DNA from: DASYML01 sp036399835
GTDB lineage: Bacteria > Acidobacteriota > Blastocatellia > Pyrinomonadales > Pyrinomonadaceae
Length of the DNA: 21,584 nt
NCBI GenBank assembly: GCA_036399835.1
Contig: DASWMI010000038.1
Coordinates: 1 to 21,584 of the forward strand
Direction of reading: 5' to 3'
Part shown: piece after piece, positions 15,433-21,584 of the stretch
Numbering within the stretch: the stretch's first letter is position 1
How the letters are laid out: each line of letters begins with the position of its first letter
Notes under the pieces: model-generated
What the model was told of the DNA's origin: nothing
Database searches by the model: none
Seen by the model: only the letters and a program-made list of their open reading frames with translations
Position numbers and translations under genes: made by a program

Positions 15433-15807
15433 TGATGGCTGTGCTCACGAGCCTGCTTTCGATATATCTTTGAACAGCCGTAACATTTAAGGCAACCAAA
15501 CTCCTCGCAGAAGCGGCTTGCCGGATTTCTTATCCTTGAGAACGAGCCAGGATCTTTTCCACCAATACCGCGAAGCTCCTCCGGCGCGCTCACAATCCCG
15601 TTTGGAAGGGTCCACAGAGACGACGGGCTTGATTTGATTTCGCACCTCAGCGCGCGGCCCAGCGTCCGGCTCTTTTTGCGATGCTCGCGGGCCAGCCTCT
15701 ACGGACCTTTCAAGTTGCTGGACCAGAGGCGGGATTGAAAGAAAGCTTTGTCTTAGTGCAGCAATGTTTTGAATCATTGACTATTCAACCTGAAAGTAGG
15801 TGCTCAC

Positions 15808-17778
15808 ATGCAGAACGTAAAGACTGACCCAGTGCTCGGAGCGGCGGCGCAGACCAAACCAGCCGCGCCCGTCCAGGCCAAACGTTTGCCGATGGTTGGG
15901 TGGTACGACCCGCGCCAACTCGCGAAGACGGGTGTCGAAGTCGCCATCTCGACCATCTTCGGGCGTCACTCCGATCATCGCCTGGTGGAAGCCATGGCTT
16001 CGGGCGACCATACAGGAAAGTTTTATGACTACACCTATCATTACAAGGATGACGGCAAAGAGGTCTGCGAGCCGGATAAGACGCGCCCGCGAGATTCGAT
16101 CTGGATAGATTATGTGGGCGATGTCGGGGACGGCTGGAATTCGACCTATGCTATCGCCTGCGAGCTGGCTAAGGAAGAAGGAAATTATACCTACACGGAT
16201 TCGCAGACGGGCGAGCAATGGAACGCCGAAACAAAAAGAGGCGATGTCTTGATCTTCGGCGGCGACGAGGTTTATCCGACCGCCAGCCGTGAAGTCTACA
16301 ACGAGCGACTGGTTGCTCCCTATGAGACGGCGCTTCGCTACAGCCATGACCCGTACCCGCATGTCTTCGCCATCCCGGGCAACCACGATTGGTATGACAG
16401 CCTCGTCGCCTTTACGCGTCTCTTCACGGCGCGGCCCTGGTTTGCAGGCTGGCGCACGCGGCAGGAACGCAGCTACTTCGCCTTGAAACTTCCGCACAAC
16501 TGGTGGCTGCTCGGCACGGACGTGCAACTCGGCTCGGATATAGATGGTCCGCAGATGGAATATTTTGAGAGCCTCACGCCTGAGATGGACAGGCATTTCA
16601 AGGAGACGGGCGAGCCGGCCCGCATCATTCTCTGTCACGCAGAGCCACATTGGATTCGCGCCGCGCAATATGGGGGCGACGACCCCAACTATAACGAGAG
16701 TAATCTAAAGCTACTCGAAAAGAGGTTAGGCAAAACGGTCGCCGTCTTTATCGCGGGCGACCTGCATCACTATCGCCGCCATGAAGCCGAGGACAAATCG
16801 ACGCAAAAGATTACGGCGGGCGGCGGCGGAGCTTTTCTACATCCGACGCACAGCGGACTTCTAGGGATGAAGCTGGACGAGATAGTGGAGAAGGGTTTGA
16901 GGGAGAATGAAGAACGCAAGTTCAAGCTGAGGGGCTGCTTCCCTTCAACCAGCGATTCAAGCAAGCTCACCTGGCGCAACCTCATCTTTCCTTATCTCAA
17001 GGGGAACGCGAGCCGGACGTTCGGGATCGTGACGGCAGCTTTATACCTGCTGATGACGCTCTCTGTGATAGGGCGTATGGACGAGTCGCACGTCGAGAAT
17101 GTGCTTTATCAGATTGGCAGCATCACCGCGACAGCCGTCTACGATATGGTCAACAGCACGGCGACCATGTTTCTCATCGCGGCGACAATCATCGGGTTCA
17201 TATTTTTTACAGATACCCATTCCAGGCTTCACCGCTTTGTGATGGGCGGGCTACATGCCCTCGCGCACATCCTGGCGGCCTTCACCATCGCGCTCGTGAG
17301 CGTCTCTTTTATCTCACGCCTCTCCGCGCTGGAAAGCTTGAAGACGACGCTCTCATGGGGCGGCTATACCTTCCACCCGGACTTTAGAATGGTCCTCGCG
17401 GCCCTGATGATTATGGTCGGCGGCTTCGTCTTCGGCTCTCTCATCATGGGGATTTACCTTCTCTTCTCGCTCAACTTTATGGGGCGGCACGGTAACGAGG
17501 CTTTCTCCTCAATCTCGGTCGAAGACTGGAAGAATTTTCTGCGTTTGCACATAGATGAGACCGGCAAGCTGACGATTTATCCAATCGGTCTGGAAAGAGT
17601 GCCGCGCAAGTGGAAGCAACGCGAGCAGGGGAGCGGGCCGGAGCTAATCCCTGACGACTCGCGGGCCACAGTGCCTAGGCTCATCGAGCTGCCCATCATC
17701 ATGGATACGGCCCTGACGGCCACCGGCGTCAAGACGGAATCCATCAACACCTCATCGCCGGATGACAAGCTGCCGTAG
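15808..17778 (+). CDS. Metallophosphoesterase with C-terminal membrane domain
   Basis: This 656-residue protein is preceded by AGTAGGTG at about 6 nt. Residues about 95-345 form a calcineurin-like phosphoesterase fold: WIDYVGDVGDGW (99-110), FGGDEVYP (Asp153), IPGNHDWYD (189-197), LCHAEPHW (His277) and AGDLHHY (317-323). These supply the expected Asp, Asn and His ligands for a dinuclear metal site. About four transmembrane helices follow at roughly 404-421, 452-468, 477-503 and 528-556, then a soluble tail from about 560. There is no signal peptide, so the catalytic domain is probably cytoplasmic and held at the membrane. It hydrolyses phosphomono- or diesters; the real substrate is unknown. 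It heads an apparent operon with a GMC oxidoreductase and a patatin, which points to lipid chemistry. Confidence 0.88.
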   Translation: MQNVKTDPVLGAAAQTKPAAPVQAKRLPMVGWYDPRQLAKTGVEVAISTIFGRHSDHRLVEAMASGDHTGKFYDYTYHYKDDGKEVCEPDKTRPRDSIWIDYVGDVGDGWNSTYAIACELAKEEGNYTYTDSQTGEQWNAETKRGDVLIFGGDEVYPTASREVYNERLVAPYETALRYSHDPYPHVFAIPGNHDWYDSLVAFTRLFTARPWFAGWRTRQERSYFALKLPHNWWLLGTDVQLGSDIDGPQMEYFESLTPEMDRHFKETGEPARIILCHAEPHWIRAAQYGGDDPNYNESNLKLLEKRLGKTVAVFIAGDLHHYRRHEAEDKSTQKITAGGGGAFLHPTHSGLLGMKLDEIVEKGLRENEERKFKLRGCFPSTSDSSKLTWRNLIFPYLKGNASRTFGIVTAALYLLMTLSVIGRMDESHVENVLYQIGSITATAVYDMVNSTATMFLIAATIIGFIFFTDTHSRLHRFVMGGLHALAHILAAFTIALVSVSFISRLSALESLKTTLSWGGYTFHPDFRMVLAALMIMVGGFVFGSLIMGIYLLFSLNFMGRHGNEAFSSISVEDWKNFLRLHIDETGKLTIYPIGLERVPRKWKQREQGSGPELIPDDSRATVPRLIELPIIMDTALTATGVKTESINTSSPDDKLP

Positions 17779-17867
17779 GCTTCCGCCTCAAAGCTCAAGG
17801 GCAGTCTGTTTGAGAATAAGAGAGACGCGCGGTTATAGCTCGGATAGCTGAGAAAGGCAGGCTCAAG

Positions 17868-19628
17868 ATGAATAGCGAACATTTCGATGCGGTCATTATC
17901 GGGTCGGGCTTTGGCGGCTCTGTGATGGCTTATCGTCTGGCCGAGGCCGGGTTGAAAGTCTGCCTGCTGGAGCGCGGCAAGCCCTATCCGCCAAACTCCT
18001 TCCCGCGCTCGCCCTGGCGTATGAGAAACAATTTCTGGGACCCGAGCAAGGGTCTCTATGGATTGTTCAACGTCTGGTCCTTCAAGGGTTCGGGCGCACT
18101 CGTCTCCGCCGGACTCGGAGGCGGCTCGCTCATCTACGCCAACATCATCATACGCAAGGATGAGAAGTGGTTTGTCAGGGAGAGTTCCGAGCAGGAGGGC
18201 TACGAATACTGGCCCGTCACGCGCGCGGACCTGGACCCGCACTATGACCGCGTCGAGCGGATGATGAACATACAGAAATATCCGCTCAAGCATTCGCCAT
18301 ACGACCAGACGCAAAAGACGCTGGCGATGATCGAGGCGGCGCAGAAGCTGAACCTCAACTGGATGCCGCTCAACCTGGCCGTCAGCTTCAGGACCAAACC
18401 CGTCAACTCTCCTGACGAAGACGACCCGCAGAACCCGCCGCTCGTCGGCGAACCCGTTCAAGAGCTGCACAGGAATATTCACGGCATGACGCGCGATACC
18501 TGCCGTCTCTGCGGCGAGTGTGACATCGGCTGCAACTACGGCAGCAAGAATACGCTCGACTACAACTACATCAGCGAGGCTCATCGTCTCGGCGCGGAAG
18601 TCAGAACGCTGTGCGAGGTCAAGTCTTTCGAGCCGCGCGATGCTGGCAAGGGATTTACAGTCAAGTATGTTCAGCATGACCCGTCGCAGGAGGGCCGCCG
18701 TGTAGACACGGACAGGCTTGAGCGGCTGACGCTGACCTGCGACCGGCTGATACTTTCGGCAGGAACTTTTGGCTCGCCCTTCCTGCTCTTCAAAAACCGC
18801 GACTCGTTACCGAACCTGAGCCAGAAGCTCGGCTCGCGTTTCTGCGTCAACGGCGACCTGCTCTCCTTTATCATCAAAGCTCAGAAGAAGAACAACGGCG
18901 AGATGCTGCCGCGCCTTATTGACCCGAGTTTTGGACCAGTCATCACGGGCGCGATTCGTCTGGGCGATACGCTCGACGGCGAGGGCGAACAGGGACGCGG
19001 CTTCTACGTGGAGGATGGTGGCAACCCGTATCTACTGAGCTGGGCGGGCGAGCTGACGGGCTTTGTCAGCGCCCTGCGTCGCGCCACGCTCTTCGGCAAA
19101 CGCTTTATTCTGTATCGCCTCGGAATCAATAAAGATGCCGACCTCGATGACGAGATAGCGGATTTAATCGGCGACTGTGTTAGCTCGAAAAGCTCTCTGC
19201 CGGTGCTTACGATGGGCCGCGACTTCGCCAACGGGAACATCACTTATGACGGCAAGTATCTTGACTGCGACTGGCGTATCAAGAAGTCGCAGGAGTATTA
19301 CGACCGCGTCAGACGTGTGGTCGGGGGAATCGCCAAGGCACTCAACGCGACTTACATGGACAATCCTTCTTACCAGTATCTTCATCAGGTGCTGACGGCT
19401 CACCCGCTCGGCGGCTGTCCTATGGCCCCGACCAAAGAGGAGGGGGTCGTTGACCCTTGCGGGGAGGTCTTCGGCTATCCGGGGCTGTACGTCGCGGACG
19501 GGTCCGTCATGCCTGGACCAGTCGGCCCGAACCCTTCAATGACCATCGCCGCCATGTCTGACCGCTTCGCAGACCACATCATTGCGCAACATAAAGGAGA
19601 GAGTCATGAGTGCAAATGGGAACGATAA
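17868..19628 (+). CDS. GMC-family FAD-dependent oxidoreductase (cholesterol-oxidase-like)
   Basis: This 586-residue flavoprotein starts with the FAD-binding fold (DAVIIGSGFGGSVMAYRLAEAG, GxGxxG at 12-17; ERGKPY at 35-40), followed by the GMC signature region GSGALVSAGLGGGSLIYAN (74-92). The C-terminus has HPLGGC with the active-site His512 and GLYVADGSVMPGPVGPNPS with Asn555, the His/Asn pair of cholesterol oxidase and relatives. Residues 212-222 hold C-x2-C-x2-C-x3-C (CRLCGECDIGC), then NYGSKNTLDYNYI. There is no signal peptide; probably cytoplasmic or membrane-associated. It oxidises an alcohol, possibly a sterol- or terpenoid-like or lipid alcohol. Substrate unknown. It lies 89 bp after the phosphoesterase gene, and its last 23 bp overlap the patatin gene. 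Confidence 0.92.
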   Translation: MNSEHFDAVIIGSGFGGSVMAYRLAEAGLKVCLLERGKPYPPNSFPRSPWRMRNNFWDPSKGLYGLFNVWSFKGSGALVSAGLGGGSLIYANIIIRKDEKWFVRESSEQEGYEYWPVTRADLDPHYDRVERMMNIQKYPLKHSPYDQTQKTLAMIEAAQKLNLNWMPLNLAVSFRTKPVNSPDEDDPQNPPLVGEPVQELHRNIHGMTRDTCRLCGECDIGCNYGSKNTLDYNYISEAHRLGAEVRTLCEVKSFEPRDAGKGFTVKYVQHDPSQEGRRVDTDRLERLTLTCDRLILSAGTFGSPFLLFKNRDSLPNLSQKLGSRFCVNGDLLSFIIKAQKKNNGEMLPRLIDPSFGPVITGAIRLGDTLDGEGEQGRGFYVEDGGNPYLLSWAGELTGFVSALRRATLFGKRFILYRLGINKDADLDDEIADLIGDCVSSKSSLPVLTMGRDFANGNITYDGKYLDCDWRIKKSQEYYDRVRRVVGGIAKALNATYMDNPSYQYLHQVLTAHPLGGCPMAPTKEEGVVDPCGEVFGYPGLYVADGSVMPGPVGPNPSMTIAAMSDRFADHIIAQHKGESHECKWER

Positions 19629-21189
19629 TGGGAGCGGTCAGAAGAAGCGGTCTTTAATCCTGGCGGGCGGCGGCATCAAGGTCGCATTTCAGGCGGGCGC
19701 GTTGCAGGTCTGGCTCGACGAAGCCGGACTGACCTTCGACCATGTGGACGGGGCCAGCGGCGGCGTCTTCAATCTGGCGATGATGGTCCAGGGGATGAGC
19801 GGGTTGGAGATAGCCGACAACTGGCGCAATCTCAACCCGCGCGCAGGCATCAGCTTTAACGCGGCGGAATTCCCCAAGCTGCTCTACGCCGAGTCGCTCT
19901 TTACGCTCGACAATTATCGCAAGCACGTCTTTACGGATTGGGGTCTGGACTGGGACAAGATTCGCGCCTCGCAGCTCAACGCGACCTTCAACGTTTTTAA
20001 CTTCAGCCGCAAAGAGCTACAGGTCATCGAGCCGAAGGATATGTCCGAAGACCTTTTGTGCGCCTGCGTCTCGCTCCCGATGTGGTTTCCGCCCGTACAC
20101 CTCAACGGCGAAACTTACATTGACGCCGTTTACCTCTCAGACGCCAACATCGAAGAGGCCATACGCCGCGGCGCTGACGAACTGTGGATTATCTGGACCG
20201 TGAGCGAAAGGGACGAATGGCATCCGGGCTTTATCGCCACCTATTTCCAGATTATCGAGACGAGCGCAGACGGACACTACAAGGCCATTCTCAAACGCAT
20301 CGCTGAGAACAACGCGGCGCAGGCCGCGGGCGGGCATGGAGAGTTTGGCCGCCACATCGAAGTCAAAGAACTCAAGGCCGATGTCGCGCTCCATTACCTG
20401 ATTGACTTTAGCAAGGACCGCATGACCGAGACCGTCAATCTCGGCGTGCAGAGGGCGCGCCAGTGGTGTCAGGAGCAGGGCATCCCGCTCAAGCCGCACC
20501 CGGGCGATTTCCCCACGGACGTACACGAGGCCAAGACCAAGCTCAGCTTTACAGAAGAGATGAAGGGCTATGTCACTTTCGGCGAGCTTGACTACGACCG
20601 TGGCTATCGAGAGGGGAAGAAGAGCGATACTTCCATCATGTTCCACCTGACGATCACGGTTGACGGCGTCAACCGTTTCGTCACCGACCCGGACCACGAT
20701 ACGACGGATGTCAAGGGTTATATCAAGTGCGAGGCGCTCGGCGGTCAACTCCCCGTCGAGCAGGGCAAGTTTAATCTCTTCGTGGACGACCAGAACCCCG
20801 CGATTAAGAGAATGTTCTATCGCCTCTTCTTCCGCGATCAGGATGGGCGCGCGCTGACGCTGAGCGGCTTTAAGCTGATCAAGGATGATCCAGGGATGGA
20901 CCTCTGGCACGACACGACGACCCTCTTTACGCGCATCCTCGACGGTCATCTGAGCGAGCAGGAGGAAGCTGCTTTGGCAAGCGACCCCGCGCAGCTCAAG
21001 CAGAAGGCGCTGGCTTCGGGCATCATCATTATTCACTTCTTCGACTTTCTCAAACAGCTCACGACCTTCCGCACCGAAGGCCCTACCCTCTCGGACCGCG
21101 CCTCCGCGATGGCACGCTTCGGCAGGCTCTTTATGGGCAAGCTGTGGGATGTTTACGCGCGCAACGTGCTCACCTCCGGCCCTTTCTGA
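19606..21189 (+). CDS. Patatin-like phospholipase with extra C-terminal domain
   Basis: From the ATG at 19606 (AGGAGAG 4 nt upstream) the protein has 527 residues. The patatin domain covers about 14-300: LILAGGGIKVAFQAGAL gives the oxyanion loop GGGIK (21-25), GASGG at 49-53 gives the nucleophile Ser51, and YIDAVYLSDANIEEAIRRGAD gives the catalytic Asp173 in DA rather than the common DG. Residues about 313-520 form a second, mainly beta-strand domain (MKGYVTFGELDYDRGY, FNLFVDD, KLIKDDPGMDLWHDTTTLF). It lacks a signal peptide. It probably cleaves acyl esters of membrane lipids. The overlap with the GMC gene implies coupled translation and related function. A TTG start at 19582 lies upstream in the same frame but has no comparable ribosome binding site. 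Confidence 0.9.
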   Translation: MSANGNDNGSGQKKRSLILAGGGIKVAFQAGALQVWLDEAGLTFDHVDGASGGVFNLAMMVQGMSGLEIADNWRNLNPRAGISFNAAEFPKLLYAESLFTLDNYRKHVFTDWGLDWDKIRASQLNATFNVFNFSRKELQVIEPKDMSEDLLCACVSLPMWFPPVHLNGETYIDAVYLSDANIEEAIRRGADELWIIWTVSERDEWHPGFIATYFQIIETSADGHYKAILKRIAENNAAQAAGGHGEFGRHIEVKELKADVALHYLIDFSKDRMTETVNLGVQRARQWCQEQGIPLKPHPGDFPTDVHEAKTKLSFTEEMKGYVTFGELDYDRGYREGKKSDTSIMFHLTITVDGVNRFVTDPDHDTTDVKGYIKCEALGGQLPVEQGKFNLFVDDQNPAIKRMFYRLFFRDQDGRALTLSGFKLIKDDPGMDLWHDTTTLFTRILDGHLSEQEEAALASDPAQLKQKALASGIIIIHFFDFLKQLTTFRTEGPTLSDRASAMARFGRLFMGKLWDVYARNVLTSGPF

Positions 21190-21230
21190 GCGAGCACTTT
21201 TTCGCGGTTTCTCTTGAGAGGCCATCGAAC

Positions 21231-21584
21231 ATGAACAAGTACCTCAAGTGGTTTAGAAGAGTTGTCTGGCTCGGCATCATCATGAACCTGCTCTTCGTCG
21301 TGCCGAGCATCTTCACGCCGCAACTGCTGAACATCACTTTCGGTCTTGGACCAGAGGTTAACGATGTCTGGCTGCGCAACACTGGAATGCTGCTGCTCTC
21401 GATGTGCATCTTCTACGCCGGGGCGGCCATCAATCCTTTGCGTTATCCGGGCTATTCCTGGCTCGTCGCCATCTCAAGGCTGATAGCCGCCCTCTTCTGG
21501 CTCTACATGATTCGCGTCTCGGGCTATCCGGCACTGATGCGGCAATTTCTTTTCGCGGACCTAGCCTTCGGCATCGTCCTCTGC
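21231..21584 (+). CDS. Hypothetical 4-TM membrane protein, 3' end missing at window edge
   Basis: From the ATG at 21231 the frame is open for 118 codons to the window edge; AGAGG lies 9 nt upstream. The protein starts MNKYLKWFRRVVWLG. Hydrophobic segments lie at about residues 10-28, 52-70, 78-95 and from 104 to the edge, joined by short polar loops such as NITFGLGPEVNDVWLRN (34-50). This looks like a small multi-helix integral membrane protein of a type often labelled hypothetical. It follows the patatin gene by 41 bp and is probably the fourth gene of the operon. Its family cannot be decided from this part. Confidence 0.8.
   Translation, partial: MNKYLKWFRRVVWLGIIMNLLFVVPSIFTPQLLNITFGLGPEVNDVWLRNTGMLLLSMCIFYAGAAINPLRYPGYSWLVAISRLIAALFWLYMIRVSGYPALMRQFLFADLAFGIVLC

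Larger units (their letters stand above)
15173..15807. other. Long non-coding region between rpiB and the phosphoesterase operon
   Basis: This 635-bp stretch begins with a possible stem TGAAGTT/AACTTCA (15181-15187 with 15209-15215) around a T-rich loop holding GGATTTTT twice; no T-run follows, so termination is uncertain. A near-consensus sigma70 promoter is at 15281-15308 and a 32-codon ORF at 15334. From 15433 to 15790 I see no credible gene. Open minus-strand frames exist (96 codons up to 15777) but give low-complexity, unrecognisable proteins with no ribosome binding site. The base composition of 15175-15320 is visibly more AT-rich than its surroundings. Confidence 0.6.
364..21353. repeat. 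Dispersed palindrome TGGWCCA, 23 copies
   Basis: TGGACCA or its complement TGGTCCA starts at 364, 2071, 2218, 4126, 5955, 6366, 7007, 9531, 10401, 12352, 12413, 12701, 12853, 13625, 13827, 14091, 14574, 15240, 15719, 18932, 19514, 19784 and 21347. Copies occur between genes and in all three codon registers of coding sequence (for example WTS at 10401, LDQ at 12701, DGPT at 14091), so no shared protein motif explains them. A base-composition estimate gives about three expected. Confidence 0.75.

Noticed and set aside
15487..15777. Minus-strand ORF of 96 codons in the rpiB/phosphoesterase gap
   Set aside because: It has no Shine-Dalgarno and no recognisable motif, and lies in the probable leader of the downstream operon; I could not support it as a gene or as a remnant.
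17577..18677. Long minus-strand frame of 366 codons
   Set aside because: It lies antisense to the ends of the phosphoesterase and GMC genes, whose motifs are unmistakable; its translation has no recognisable domain. Long antisense frames are expected with GC-rich codon usage.
20137..21225. Minus-strand frame of 362 codons
   Set aside because: It is antisense to the patatin gene, the translation is Arg/Val/Glu-rich without motifs, and there is no ribosome binding site.

Overview
The window is a GC-rich bacterial chromosome segment with closely packed genes, strong Shine-Dalgarno sequences on many of them and several short overlaps. The gene set (a cyclic-nucleotide-binding/DUF1003 fusion, a WYL regulator beside tandem SDR genes, a secreted subtilase with a C-terminal hexapeptide array, a GMC oxidoreductase/patatin pair) would suit an Acidobacteriota-type (Blastocatellia-like) soil bacterium. 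That placement is an impression from gene content, not a measurement. There is no rRNA, tRNA, CRISPR, phage or transposase gene, and it looks like native chromosome rather than a mobile island.

Layout. 1-419 (minus): the start of a transglutaminase-like gene that runs off the left edge. 640-1524: cNMP-binding/DUF1003 membrane protein, followed by a heptamer-rich imperfect inverted repeat. 1823-2062: small coiled-coil protein. 2154-3785: ATP-type PEP carboxykinase (pckA). 3987-4466: small membrane protein. 4576-5544 (minus): WYL regulator, divergent from two overlapping paralogous SDR genes (5729-7728), with a perfect 7-bp-arm palindrome between them. 8006-9988: secreted subtilisin-like protease with an SDGVLL-type repeat array. 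10023-10931: GNAT acetyltransferase, ending at a strong bidirectional terminator shared with a convergent multi-zinc-ribbon gene (11015-11743). 11963-12343: exported, very basic Gly/Arg/Lys-rich protein. 12652-15172: transketolase and ribose-5-phosphate isomerase B. 15173-15807: long non-coding leader with a near-consensus sigma70 promoter. 15808 to the right edge: metallophosphoesterase, GMC oxidoreductase, patatin-like lipase and a 4-TM protein cut by the edge.

How the genes fit together. pckA, tkt and rpiB are central carbon genes (gluconeogenesis and the non-oxidative pentose phosphate branch). The WYL/SDR block looks like a self-contained regulated unit. The 15.8-21.6 kb block looks like one operon for membrane or lipid chemistry: a membrane-anchored phosphoesterase, a cholesterol-oxidase-like flavoenzyme whose last codons overlap a patatin acyl hydrolase, and a membrane protein. 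It is the best candidate for an undescribed pathway here. Across the whole window the palindrome TGGWCCA occurs 23 times by manual count, in all reading frames and between genes, far above chance, like a highly iterated palindrome.
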